Positions 15,241-23,576 of a DNA stretch of 64,000 nucleotides are shown piece by piece. The notes beneath the pieces were generated by a model. The model was not told where the DNA came from and made no database searches. It worked only from the letters and a program-made list of their open reading frames with translations. This stretch comes from a virus, in the IMG/VR virus record IMGVR_UViG_3300033571_011685, positions 1-64,000 of that record; one strand, given 5' to 3'. The translations under genes and the position numbers were made by a program. Numbering within the stretch: position 1 is the stretch's first letter; each line of letters starts with the position of its first letter.

Positions 15241-15795
15241 TTAATCGGTAAACCACTTAAGTAGTTGTTCCTGATCCTTATTTAGTGGTCCCTGTGTCTT
15301 CTTGGCAATGCGAGCGATCTTTTTCTGCTGCTTCTTGGCAGCCTCAAGATGGAAGCGATTGGCCCGAGAAGTAAACGCGATGCCATCCAGATGATCTAGC
15401 TCATGCTGAAATACTCGCGATGTCATGCCATCCAAGCGACGAGTTACGATGTTGCCGTCCGGAGTGGTATAACGAACACGAATGACGCGAGGTCTCTTTA
15501 CTTTGACAAAGAGATTTGGATAGGAGAGACAACCTTCTTCGAGGTAGATCTGTTCATTTCCATATGCTGTGACGATTGGATTGAAGCATCCTATGATCTC
15601 TTGACTACGAATAGCAAAGGCTCTGTAAGGTAGGCCGATCTGAGGAGCTGCCACTCCCAGAGCATCAGTCTTTTGAATGACTTCACCAAGAAGGTTGTAT
15701 AGTTCCACCGGATTCATTGGTGGATTGTTGAAGTCAAATCTCTCTGTACCTTCCTTGAGAACGGGATCGTTACAGTCTACTAGTTCTCTAATCAT
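15241..15795 (-). CDS. def: Peptide deformylase
   Basis: Removes the N-formyl group from nascent proteins in the cytoplasm. All three family motifs are intact: GVAAPQIG (47-54), EEGCLSYP (86-93, metal ligand Cys89) and QHELDH (130-135, metal-binding and catalytic residues). The length of 184 aa is normal for a bacterial-type enzyme and longer than many compact phage versions; the extra C-terminus is Lys/Gln-rich. Other T4-like phages carry one, possibly to support bursts of host or phage protein synthesis. Confidence 0.95.
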   Translation of the reverse strand: MIRELVDCNDPVLKEGTERFDFNNPPMNPVELYNLLGEVIQKTDALGVAAPQIGLPYRAFAIRSQEIIGCFNPIVTAYGNEQIYLEEGCLSYPNLFVKVKRPRVIRVRYTTPDGNIVTRRLDGMTSRVFQHELDHLDGIAFTSRANRFHLEAAKKQQKKIARIAKKTQGPLNKDQEQLLKWFTD

Positions 15796-15974
15796 AATCT
15801 GTCTTCCTTAATCATCCTACCCAAGTCACGTTGCAGTGTGGTGAAGAATCCATTCTTACCCACAGCAGACACGCGAATCTTTTCTAGATCTTCTAGGTTG
15901 TCGCATCGCTCGATGAGGTGACCATAGACGTCTCTAATCACATCGATCTGATCGACAAGTTGTTTAGGTGTCAT
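15792..15974 (-). CDS. Hypothetical protein (60 aa)
   Basis: The start at 15974 is fixed by ATGA overlap with the upstream stop and an AGGA 8 nt before it. The protein is helical and charged (QLVDQIDVIRDVYGHLIERC), ending GRMIKEDRL. It overlaps the deformylase start by 4 bases. Function unknown. Confidence 0.6.
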   Translation of the reverse strand: MTPKQLVDQIDVIRDVYGHLIERCDNLEDLEKIRVSAVGKNGFFTTLQRDLGRMIKEDRL

Positions 15975-16246
15975 GCTGCAATCCTGCTCTTTAACCACTT
16001 AGTATAATCTTCTGCGAAGTTTGGGCTTCGCATCCACTTATATGTGGCATAGTTGCATGGGCCTTCTGCCCACGATCTCCAACTATAATGCCTGCGCTTA
16101 CCTCGACCCCAAAGAATGAAACCGTACTTAGTTATCTCAAGTCTATATTTGTGTACACCCTTTCCACAAGGTGACACAAACACGTATGGGTGAAACAATC
16201 CTCGGGCCTTGAAGCGTATATAATGGTAAGCATATTTAAGGCGCAT
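15971..16246 (-). CDS. Basic hypothetical protein (91 aa)
   Basis: Rich in Arg, Lys, Tyr and Trp (YHYIRFKARG, WGRGKRRHYSWRSW), suggesting a nucleic-acid contact. The ATG at 16246 follows the gp46 stop. It ends SRIAA, exactly like gp46, and the DNA around both stops is repeated. Function unknown. Confidence 0.6.
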   Translation of the reverse strand: MRLKYAYHYIRFKARGLFHPYVFVSPCGKGVHKYRLEITKYGFILWGRGKRRHYSWRSWAEGPCNYATYKWMRSPNFAEDYTKWLKSRIAA

Positions 16247-16248
16247 AA

Positions 16249-17964
16249 TCACGCTGCAATCCTACTGAAGTTAGAGTGCTTCTCGAACTTGATCACGGAG
16301 TGGAACTTGTCATAGAGCTGATCGCCCTTATGAGAGATGATAAAGACGTTGGAGTCTGCAGTCAACCCTTCGAGGATCTTCAGAAACTCTTCAGTGCCAC
16401 CGCCGTCGAGCGATGAGTCCATGACCTCGTCCATGATCAGAAGGTTGGTACTGGCCGAGTTGCGTAGCTTAGCAATGGCTCTCCACGTAAACATGAGGGC
16501 CAAGTCAATACGCATCTTTTCACCTTCAGAGAAGGATGCATAGCTAAACTCGTCTCTGAACCTGGACTTGATAGACTCTTCAAACTTCTCGTTGAGCTCA
16601 AACTGAACGAAGAAGTCGAGAGCCGCCAGATACTTATTCACCAGTTTGTTGATGATAGGCACATACTGACGAATGATCTTGGTCTTGATGCCAGTATCCT
16701 TGAGTAGCACTGCAGCAACATCCAGCACCTCACGATGCTGTAGTAGCTTTTCTTTCTTGTCGTTCTCGTTCTTCAGGCTCTTCTTTAACTTCTCGATCTC
16801 TGTGTCGTTGACAGTGATCTGATTGGTATTGTTACGAATGCTTTCGATCTCCAACTCCAACGTAGAGATACTCGACCGCCATGAACGGATGTCTGAGTTG
16901 TATTCTGCACACTTAGTGTTCATGTTGATGATCTTGGAATTGATATTAGAAATCTCATTGATCCGAGCGTCCAATGTCTGAATCTCTACTTCGATCTTCT
17001 TGAGCGCAACATCTACTTCAGCTGCCTTAGTCTTACGATTCTCTACACGCTCATCTTTAAAATGAGCATCTATGCCTTGCTTGCAAGTTGGGCAATTGTC
17101 ATTATCATGAAAGAAATTGATTTCTTTCTTCAGCTTCTTGGCCATGGTCTCAAGTTCAGACTCCATATTCAAAAGTTTATGACGACGCATAGTGACTTTG
17201 GAATGGTCTGAGATTGTATCAGAAAGCTCTTTGATTTGTGCAGTCAACTCAGCGAGCGAGGCCTCTGCGCCATGGATACGATCGTTTAGTTCAGCGATCA
17301 TCTCTTGTTTGGCTCGAATCAGCTCGTCGTTGTTGGCGATAAGAGAGTCGACGTGCTTTTCCTGCATCTCTATCTCCTTCTCAAGAAGAGCGATGCGATG
17401 ATCGTTCTCGTTGATGTCTGCCTTGTTCGAGTTGACCTTGTCCTTGAGCAGGCTGTTCATGATCGAGAAGATCTGAATGTCCAATAGATCTTCTACAACA
17501 GGCCGACGTTCCCATGCCTTGAGCTGCATGAACGGAGTATAGTTGGCAGAACCAAGAACGACCACTTGGCCAAAAGACTTGTGATTCATCTTCAAGATGT
17601 TCTTCTCGAGCATCTCTTGATACTCAGACATCGATGCAGACTGATTGACAAGCTGGCCATTGATGTACACTTCAAAGACGTTAGGCTTCATGCCTCGCTT
17701 GATCATGTATTCTTTGTTGCCTACGCTGAACTCAATCTCGACAACCATGTTCTTTCCAGTCATGGTATTGATCAGCTGCGGCTTGTTGATGTCGCGGAAC
17801 GGTTTGCCATACAGTACAAACGACAGCGCGTCAAGGATCGTAGACTTGCCAGCCCCGTTTTCCCCGACGATGAGTGTAGACTTAGACCTATTGAGATCGA
17901 TCTCAGTAAACTGGTTACCCGTCGACAGCATGTTCTGCCAACGGAGTTTCTTAAATACAATCAT
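16249..17964 (-). CDS. gp46: Recombination nuclease subunit gp46 (Rad50/SbcC-like)
   Basis: ATPase of the gp46-gp47 complex that resects DNA ends for recombination-dependent replication. Walker A GENGAGKS is at residues 34-41. Two long coiled coils flank a zinc hook (CPTCKQG, near residue 290). The C-terminal ATPase half has the signature FSEGEKMRIDLALMF and Walker B LLIMDEVMD. 571 aa against 560 in T4. It is separated from gp47 by one small gene. Confidence 0.96.
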   Translation of the reverse strand: MIVFKKLRWQNMLSTGNQFTEIDLNRSKSTLIVGENGAGKSTILDALSFVLYGKPFRDINKPQLINTMTGKNMVVEIEFSVGNKEYMIKRGMKPNVFEVYINGQLVNQSASMSEYQEMLEKNILKMNHKSFGQVVVLGSANYTPFMQLKAWERRPVVEDLLDIQIFSIMNSLLKDKVNSNKADINENDHRIALLEKEIEMQEKHVDSLIANNDELIRAKQEMIAELNDRIHGAEASLAELTAQIKELSDTISDHSKVTMRRHKLLNMESELETMAKKLKKEINFFHDNDNCPTCKQGIDAHFKDERVENRKTKAAEVDVALKKIEVEIQTLDARINEISNINSKIINMNTKCAEYNSDIRSWRSSISTLELEIESIRNNTNQITVNDTEIEKLKKSLKNENDKKEKLLQHREVLDVAAVLLKDTGIKTKIIRQYVPIINKLVNKYLAALDFFVQFELNEKFEESIKSRFRDEFSYASFSEGEKMRIDLALMFTWRAIAKLRNSASTNLLIMDEVMDSSLDGGGTEEFLKILEGLTADSNVFIISHKGDQLYDKFHSVIKFEKHSNFSRIAA

Positions 17965-18189
17965 TTACTTCCCATCATCCCAATAAAGCTTCATGGTGTC
18001 ATAACGAGCTTGTAGATAACCTTCGCGATAAGCTGCCTTCAGCCACTCAAGAATACGATCGGGCCGGCCTCCACTAGTAAGGTGATCTAATTCGTCATAA
18101 AAACGTTCGCCTCGAAGAGCAAAGCCTTCAATCTCATTGAACCAATCACTAAACTTGGCTTCTATCTGCTTGTCCGGATCTTGACTCAT
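17965..18189 (-). CDS. Small protein between gp47 and gp46 (74 aa)
   Basis: The start at 18189 has GGAG 5 nt upstream, just past the gp47 stop. The protein is acidic and helical (DKQIEAKFSDWFNEIEGFAL, ILEWLKAAYREGYLQARYD). Small unknown genes occupy this site in other T4-like phages. A role with the nuclease is plausible but unproven. Confidence 0.6.
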   Translation of the reverse strand: MSQDPDKQIEAKFSDWFNEIEGFALRGERFYDELDHLTSGGRPDRILEWLKAAYREGYLQARYDTMKLYWDDGK

Positions 18190-18191
18190 AA

Positions 18192-19256
18192 TCACTCCAC
18201 CATCAAAGCTTCATTGTACAACGAAGTGAGGAAGTTGTTAATGCTTTTCTTGTCTACTTTAGACTCGATCTGATCTACGACCTTATTGAGGATTGTCAGA
18301 GTATCCTCAGCGTCGTTGGCAATATTAGTGTCGTCTTCCAGCTGCAGGTTCAGGTTATCTTCTACCACCTGCAAATCAACAACACCAAGCTTCTCGATGG
18401 CATCGATGAACATGTCGAACCAATAAGGATTGTTCTTGGTGTGGACGATGACCTTGACAAACGTGCCAGTCAGGTTCTCAGTCACTGCTGCCATGACAGT
18501 ATCAAGGTCGTTGCTGCTGTCGTCGTAGTGGACCTTGTTGAACATGGTGATAGGATTCTCGATGAACGTCAGTTCGCGAGTATCTGTATCAAAGATGTGG
18601 AACCCCTTTGGATCGTTCCAGTCCGACCACGTGATCTCGTATGGAGTACCGAGATAGTGGATGTTGCCGCGAGACGACCGATGGTGGAAATGACCAGAGC
18701 AGACCACGTCAAACTTGTTGAAGATCGATGAGTCAAAGCCATGATCATTGACCGAGCCACGATACATCTCAAAGCCCGCGATCTCAAGGTGACCAAGAAG
18801 GATCTGAGCGTCAGTGTCCTTCAGAAACTGCATACTCTCATCGTAATTGCCCGAGCATACCCAAGGTAGTATAGCGATCTTAGTGCCATCAAAGTCCACT
18901 TCAGTAGGACCTTCGTACCATTTCAGACCGCTGTAGATAGTATGATCGTACAGCTCACGCATACAGTTGACGTCGTTAGTGTTCTTGTATGTGGTGTCGT
19001 GGTTGCCGATGATCACATGGATGTTGATGTTCTCTGCAGAACACTTGTCCATGAACTTGCGCAAGTTGCGAGCAGTCATGAAGTTGATGTACTTGCGCCT
19101 ATCACAGATGTCACCGAGGTGCACGATAGTGTCGATGTCGTTCTCCTCGAGATAAGGAAAGAACTGCTCGTAGTAGAACCTATTGAAGTACTCAGCAAAT
19201 GCAATGCTGTCACCTCGTGCACCCCAGTGGGTGTCTGTGATAAATGCTATCTTCAT
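18192..19256 (-). CDS. gp47: Recombination nuclease subunit gp47 (Mre11/SbcD-like)
   Basis: Calcineurin-like phosphoesterase that cuts DNA with gp46. Metal-binding motifs are in order: ITDTHWG (residues 6-12), HLGDICDRR, IGNHDTTYKN, LLGHLEIAG and CSGHFHHRS. 354 aa against 339 in T4. Its ATG overlaps the stop of a 55-residue gene (ATGA). Confidence 0.96.
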   Translation of the reverse strand: MKIAFITDTHWGARGDSIAFAEYFNRFYYEQFFPYLEENDIDTIVHLGDICDRRKYINFMTARNLRKFMDKCSAENINIHVIIGNHDTTYKNTNDVNCMRELYDHTIYSGLKWYEGPTEVDFDGTKIAILPWVCSGNYDESMQFLKDTDAQILLGHLEIAGFEMYRGSVNDHGFDSSIFNKFDVVCSGHFHHRSSRGNIHYLGTPYEITWSDWNDPKGFHIFDTDTRELTFIENPITMFNKVHYDDSSNDLDTVMAAVTENLTGTFVKVIVHTKNNPYWFDMFIDAIEKLGVVDLQVVEDNLNLQLEDDTNIANDAEDTLTILNKVVDQIESKVDKKSINNFLTSLYNEALMVE

Positions 19257-19420
19257 ACTCGGACTTTTTTACCTTTGCGTTCGTACTCTTTAAGAGCCTT
19301 GTCACAGTAGTCACGAATGTTCAACATCGTCTGATAGTAGTTAAATTGAATAGACGGAGTTTCACCACGCATCATGTTTTCTTTATACTGTTCGATCAGC
19401 GGAGGGATATTGTTCTTCAT
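19253..19420 (-). CDS. Small hypothetical protein (55 aa) upstream of gp47
   Basis: An ORF from ATG 19420 with GAGGA 8 nt upstream, ending in ATGA overlap with gp47. It begins MKNNIPPLIEQYKENM and ends KGKKVRV. Without it there would be a 176-base gap between gp55 and gp47, and the tight coupling supports a real gene. Function unknown. Confidence 0.65.
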   Translation of the reverse strand: MKNNIPPLIEQYKENMMRGETPSIQFNYYQTMLNIRDYCDKALKEYERKGKKVRV

Positions 19421-19432
19421 TTTTATGTTCCT

Positions 19433-19999
19433 CTACGTCTCATCGCTTTCATCGATGATCTTTTCTAATACTGTCTTTGGCTTCTCTCTCTTCTGTTTCA
19501 TGGCGGTCTCGAATCTCTCGATGACGTCGTTAGATCTATCAGTACCGCTGTTTGTCAAGAAAGATTGAAAGTGAGATACATCATCAGGCGCCATGCCAAC
19601 TAGTTCGTTCATGATCGCCGCATTATGCATACTCTTGTGCTTTATATATTGCTGTTTCTGTTCTTTTTGAATTCTGCGAACAAATGCAAAGTATATGATC
19701 TGAGTAAAGTATGCAAACGGATTGTTAGATTTTTCTGGATTAAAGTTATGCAGATACATCAAACAATTCTCGATGCCGTCTCCGATCATCTCTTCTCTGT
19801 ACGAATATCCTATGAAATTGGGACGCAGAGATAATTTGTTGGCGATTAGATAGATCGCTGTGCCAATTGAGTCAGGGATTCGAGGCAGAGGCAAGTCCTT
19901 TGCCTTGGCGTCGTTTAGCTCGTTTAGATAGTGTATCATGTCTCCGTACAATTTCTTGTTGTCGACGTAGTGTACACCTTTACCTCTGGTTGATTTCAT
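19433..19999 (-). CDS. gp55: Late-transcription sigma factor gp55
   Basis: Divergent sigma factor that directs host RNA polymerase to TATAAATA late promoters, working with the gp45 clamp in T4. 188 aa against 185 in T4. The diagnostic segment NPFAYFTQIIYFAFVRRIQK corresponds to sigma region 2. TATAAATA boxes upstream of most capsid and tail genes in this window are the expected targets. Confidence 0.92.
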   Translation of the reverse strand: MKSTRGKGVHYVDNKKLYGDMIHYLNELNDAKAKDLPLPRIPDSIGTAIYLIANKLSLRPNFIGYSYREEMIGDGIENCLMYLHNFNPEKSNNPFAYFTQIIYFAFVRRIQKEQKQQYIKHKSMHNAAIMNELVGMAPDDVSHFQSFLTNSGTDRSNDVIERFETAMKQKREKPKTVLEKIIDESDET

Positions 20000-20006
20000 G
20001 TGGTTC

Positions 20007-20351
20007 TCAGTTTATGCTATGTGGTTTCATATTTTTTAGAAAATCTACTACGGCAGATTCGGCGTCTGATATCTTGTTCTTGACAAAACTAGACTTATAG
20101 TTGTCTATCAGTTCTTTAGTAACCTTAGTAGTATAAGTTATAACATGATTTTCATTGATTGTAAACGTTTTTTCTTCAGAATACATCATAAAAGGAAACA
20201 AACGGGCCGTGACTCGATTACTTTCCATGCCCCAATAGATCTGTTTGGGCTCAGTGATAACAATTTTACCGTCGATCATACCAATTGAGGAGTCAACTGA
20301 CTCCCCGATGATCTCTTCGCCAGTAATTAACTTGATTAAAACATGTGTCAT
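20007..20351 (-). CDS. Hypothetical protein with Sm-like N-terminus (114 aa)
   Basis: It starts MTHVLIKLITGEEIIGESVD, a strand pattern like the Sm1 motif of Lsm/Hfq-fold proteins, and continues with IVITEPKQIYW and a helical C-terminus. The start overlaps the uvsW stop (ATGA). Unknown proteins of this type sit near uvsW in T4-like phages of cyanobacteria. RNA binding is only a suggestion. Confidence 0.6.
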   Translation of the reverse strand: MTHVLIKLITGEEIIGESVDSSIGMIDGKIVITEPKQIYWGMESNRVTARLFPFMMYSEEKTFTINENHVITYTTKVTKELIDNYKSSFVKNKISDAESAVVDFLKNMKPHSIN

Positions 20352-21850
20352 TGTAACCTCACGTTGTGTATCTCGAACTCAAACTTTTCAGCATCATAGA
20401 TCTGACAACGCTCTAAGAAATGTCTGAGTGTAAAGTTTTGTTTACCTTTGTAGGAAAGATCATCTACGACGTCGTACAGCACAGCCTCTTCTTTGTCTTT
20501 GTGCATGCGTAACATACGACCGATAGACTGAAGCACCTTGATCTTTGACTTAGACGGGCTTGCAGCTATCATGTGGTGTAACTTATTTATGCTGACACCA
20601 GTAGACGTAGTACCCAACGAAGCGATCAGCGTGGCGTTGTGTTCTTCCTCGATAGCTTTACGAATGTCTTCGCGCGAAGTTCCATCTACGCTGCCGTCGA
20701 TATAGAACACGTTGTGCTGGCTGGCTCCAGTAATAAGATCATACATCTTCTTGCCGTGATCGATGATTCTAAAGAAAAGCAATTTGTTACCCTTCAAAGA
20801 CAACGTCAACTTCTTCAGAAACTCGTTGCGGGCTTCATAGTCTACGAGGAAATCGATCTCCTCTTGATAAGTCTTGTACTTTTTCTTTGTAGATCCAATG
20901 ATGGGGATGCCGCGATGAAACTCTTTGCACACCTCTTCAGGATACTTGAGGACGATGCACTTGATCTTGAGCTTCGAGACGTGGCCGCTCTCCATCAAGT
21001 CTTTTGTTGTGACCGATTTATAGCGAGGTCCGAAGAGCCCTTCGATCGTCGTCTCGTTGAGCGGGTCTCCATCGAGGGTGCCTGTAGTACCGAACCGATA
21101 TTTGCATCCTTCGAGGCTAGATAAGATTTGTATGAGACTCGTTGCCTTTGCGCCGTGAGCTTCATCTCCAAACACGCACCCGAATTGGGAGTACCAGGAC
21201 TTGTGCATCTTGGTTTTTCCGTTGTTGAGCGACTGCCATGTCGTGATAACCGCTGCAGCGGGTATATCATCGCCACGATCGATACCATTAGTACTGAGGC
21301 TGACATTATCGACATATCCATAATCCCTAAAATCGCTTTCCATCTGGTTGACCAGCCCAATAGTCGGGACGATGATCAGACACTTATGGCCAAACTGTTG
21401 ATACCATCTCATGATGACATAGATCATGAAAGACTTGCCTGAGGAAGTAGGACTAATTAGTGTCCTTCTGCCTGAGGTTATGCACTTGACGATCGAATCG
21501 ACCTGATAGTCACGGCTCTCAAACTTTTCAGGGATATTGAGAGTCTTGATAAAGTCTTTGACTTGGTCTGCAGTGATGTCTGTGTACTGTAACTCTTTGT
21601 CAAAGCTAAACGTGTATCCTCGAGTGTCGCAGAATCTTTTGATCCTCTTTGCCAGACCAGCGTATACGTAGCCAGACATACCATTGACTAGTCGAATCTT
21701 GCCGTCCCACACTCGAGCTTTATACTTTGGATTGAAGCGATAGTTAGGCGCCATGAAGGTCAGAGCTTCTGACAACTCCATGATAGTAGAAGCGTCTGCC
21801 TCCACCTTGACGTGTACTGCGTTGATGTATTTGAGATGGACGTCAGTCAA
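20348..21850 (-). CDS. uvsW: UvsW helicase
   Basis: Superfamily 2 helicase that unwinds R-loops, regresses forks and migrates branches in T4 recombination. An N-terminal UvsW domain (YRFNPKYKARVWDGKIRL) precedes Walker A SPTSSGKS (133-140), the DEAH box GDEAHGAK and C-terminal motif SIGRMLRMH. 500 aa, as in T4 (503). The start is a TTG at 21850, directly after the uvsY stop, where alignment with the family begins; no nearby ATG fits. Confidence 0.95.
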   Translation of the reverse strand: MTDVHLKYINAVHVKVEADASTIMELSEALTFMAPNYRFNPKYKARVWDGKIRLVNGMSGYVYAGLAKRIKRFCDTRGYTFSFDKELQYTDITADQVKDFIKTLNIPEKFESRDYQVDSIVKCITSGRRTLISPTSSGKSFMIYVIMRWYQQFGHKCLIIVPTIGLVNQMESDFRDYGYVDNVSLSTNGIDRGDDIPAAAVITTWQSLNNGKTKMHKSWYSQFGCVFGDEAHGAKATSLIQILSSLEGCKYRFGTTGTLDGDPLNETTIEGLFGPRYKSVTTKDLMESGHVSKLKIKCIVLKYPEEVCKEFHRGIPIIGSTKKKYKTYQEEIDFLVDYEARNEFLKKLTLSLKGNKLLFFRIIDHGKKMYDLITGASQHNVFYIDGSVDGTSREDIRKAIEEEHNATLIASLGTTSTGVSINKLHHMIAASPSKSKIKVLQSIGRMLRMHKDKEEAVLYDVVDDLSYKGKQNFTLRHFLERCQIYDAEKFEFEIHNVRLQ

Positions 21851-22285
21851 TTATGCACCTACTTTGAAACGCTCCCACTCGATCGCTGCCTTGACATTGA
21901 AACTTCTCTGGGCAATGGTCTTGAGTATGGAAGATAGGAGATCTACCTTCTCGCTCTGCATACCGATCTTCAGAGAAAGTTCGATGATGTCTTTGTCTGC
22001 TTCGATGTAAGTGGGAATGTCGGACTTAAGAGGCCGTCCTACCGCTGGAAGTTCCCAGCCAGCATCACGCGTCTCTTCGGTCGGACCTAGAAGAAAGAAC
22101 TCATGTTTTGCCAGACGCAGCTGCTTCATCTCGGATTCATACTTCCGAAGGACGAGCCGTTCGTTGACAAAGATACGATAGTACTTGTTATGTAGTTGGG
22201 AAATGTTGAGAGCTGCGTCGCCTAGCTCTGCCTTGTTGACCTTACTGTCTTGTTCCCACAACGAAAAAATATCATCAAGCTTCAT
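21851..22285 (-). CDS. uvsY: UvsY recombination mediator
   Basis: UvsY loads the UvsX recombinase on gp32-coated single strands. 144 aa (T4, 137). It matches the family in position beside uvsW and in layout: N-terminal MKLDDIFSLWEQDSKV, the middle LRLAKHEFFLLG, and C-terminal YIEADKDIIELSLKI, then IAQRSFNVKAAIEWERF. GGAG precedes the ATG by 5 nt. Confidence 0.85.
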   Translation of the reverse strand: MKLDDIFSLWEQDSKVNKAELGDAALNISQLHNKYYRIFVNERLVLRKYESEMKQLRLAKHEFFLLGPTEETRDAGWELPAVGRPLKSDIPTYIEADKDIIELSLKIGMQSEKVDLLSSILKTIAQRSFNVKAAIEWERFKVGA

Positions 22286-22304
22286 AATAACTCCATATTA
22301 TAAT

Positions 22305-22820
22305 TTATACGACTACGATTTCAGGCCTCAAGAATCTAAAGGTTACAGTGGCAGTCACGTAGTCTACGTCGCTCAGCGTGGCGTCCATTGTCATCTCGCT
22401 GAGATCGATAGGGAACGCGTCATAGAACTTGTATCTGACGTTTGGCTTCATCGCACTATTCAGTATACTAACAGTCACGTCAGATTTAAACCCATAATCC
22501 GCTTCACCGTAAGATTTATTTGCCAGAGCTTTAGCTCCGTCAAAATTAACAGCTGCCCCGATATCTGTAATCCAGTTAAAGATCTCGAGATAGTTGGTCA
22601 AATCTTCGGCAACCTTAAAGGTGACAGTTAAGTCACCATATGACATGCTAGTAGGATGAGAGATAGGTGTAAAGGGAGTAAGCTGTGTACCGAAGGCCAG
22701 ATTAACCCCTGGAATAGACACAGATTGAACAAAGTACTCCGTATTAGGAGTCCTCTTCATAGACATTCTGAAGCCAAATGGGCTTAGAAAGTTCTTATTG
22801 GGCGGTTGATATGCAGACAT
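22305..22820 (-). CDS. Tail-tube-fold structural protein (gp3/gp54/gp19 type)
   Basis: 171 aa. The pattern VQSVSIPGVNL, then GDLTVTFKVAEDLTNYLEIF-NWI, then DVTVSILNS and VTATVTFRFLR matches the tail-tube fold shared by gp19, gp48 and gp54. Its place between gp23 and uvsY is where cyanophages carry gp3, the tail completion protein, and the length is close to T4 gp3 (176). It is therefore a tail-tube terminator or baseplate-tube protein. It is preceded by overlapping early- and late-type promoter motifs. Confidence 0.6.
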   Translation of the reverse strand: MSAYQPPNKNFLSPFGFRMSMKRTPNTEYFVQSVSIPGVNLAFGTQLTPFTPISHPTSMSYGDLTVTFKVAEDLTNYLEIFNWITDIGAAVNFDGAKALANKSYGEADYGFKSDVTVSILNSAMKPNVRYKFYDAFPIDLSEMTMDATLSDVDYVTATVTFRFLRPEIVVV

Positions 22821-22841
22821 TATATTAGGCTCTTAATAGCT

Positions 22842-22869
22842 ATTATACCATAACCTATTTATATGTACA
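22842..22869 (-). promoter_or_regulatory. Overlapping early-type and late promoter motifs
   Basis: On minus, TGTACA (22869-22864) is followed by a 16-base spacer and TATAAT (22847-22842). The late box TATAAATA (22863-22856) begins directly after TGTACA. Either motif would start transcription just before the gene at 22820, which could then be made both early and late. Confidence 0.6.
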
Positions 22870-22874
22870 TGAAA

Positions 22875-22905
22875 AAAGAGGGAGGATCTTTCGATCCCCC
22901 CTCCT
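22875..22905 (-). terminator. Intrinsic terminator with GAAA loop
   Basis: On minus, a stem of up to 13 pairs (two G-T wobbles) closes a GAAA tetraloop and runs into TTTTTT. It ends transcripts coming from the capsid and GIY-YIG genes, directly before the promoter at 22842-22869. Confidence 0.85.
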
Positions 22906-22942
22906 AGTCCTAATACTAAGTCCGATTAACTCGGATCTGGTT

Positions 22943-23515
22943 CTAATCTATATATGCTTTTTTGAGCTTCCATGTTTGTTTTAATGATTCTGAAGTTTTT
23001 TTCTTGGCTTCAGAGCTTCTAGATGTTCCCAATTTAGCTTCTCGTAATTTTTGTCTATGTTCGTCTGAAAAGCCTCCACGAGCAATTAGCGCTTTCTTTT
23101 TAGCTTCGCTGATATTGCGACGGCGTTCTTCAGACATTGGCCCATTCTTTACGCCCTTTTTAGCTTCAGATATTTTTTGCCCGATAGTTTTGACATGCTT
23201 ATCATATTGATGCCACAGATTACCAACATGTGTATTAAGATTATAATATCTAGGTTTGGCATTAAGTGGTTTTATTTCTTCCTTCTTAATCATGTTAAGC
23301 CATCGCTGTTCTTCAATATACATGTCTGGTCTATGTCGAATATTCGTTTTCAATATTCTTCTCTTAAAATCTTTCATTCTATTTTTATAAGCCTTCTTCA
23401 TCCATGAAGAGCTACAAATATACCCATCATTTTCATTTCCCCAGTGGCAGCCTATATAATATCTCTTGTGTTTGCGATCATACCAGAGATATACAAATCC
23501 ATATTTTTCTTGCAT
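22943..23515 (-). CDS. GIY-YIG homing endonuclease (Seg-like)
   Basis: 190 aa. The N-terminal GIY-YIG nuclease pattern is YGFVYLWYD, then KRYYIGCHWG. Lys-rich NUMOD3-type DNA-binding repeats follow (RRNISEAKKKALIARGGFSD, HRQKLREAKLG). Free-standing endonucleases of this type spread by cutting related phages at their insertion site. The gene is more AT-rich and Lys-rich than its neighbours. Its ATG immediately follows the T-run of the gp23 terminator, with no ribosome-binding site. Confidence 0.88.
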   Translation of the reverse strand: MQEKYGFVYLWYDRKHKRYYIGCHWGNENDGYICSSSWMKKAYKNRMKDFKRRILKTNIRHRPDMYIEEQRWLNMIKKEEIKPLNAKPRYYNLNTHVGNLWHQYDKHVKTIGQKISEAKKGVKNGPMSEERRRNISEAKKKALIARGGFSDEHRQKLREAKLGTSRSSEAKKKTSESLKQTWKLKKAYID

Positions 23516-23551
23516 AAAAATACTCCCAGAGTTTCCCCTGGGAGTATTTAT
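23516..23551 (-). terminator. Intrinsic terminator after gp23 (bidirectional)
   Basis: A 12-bp perfect stem (AAATACTCCCAG with CTGGGAGTATTT) around an 8-base loop, with T5 on minus. It lies 26 bases after the major capsid stop. Confidence 0.88.
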
Positions 23552-23576
23552 TAAATTCGAACTTTAAAAGTTCAAA

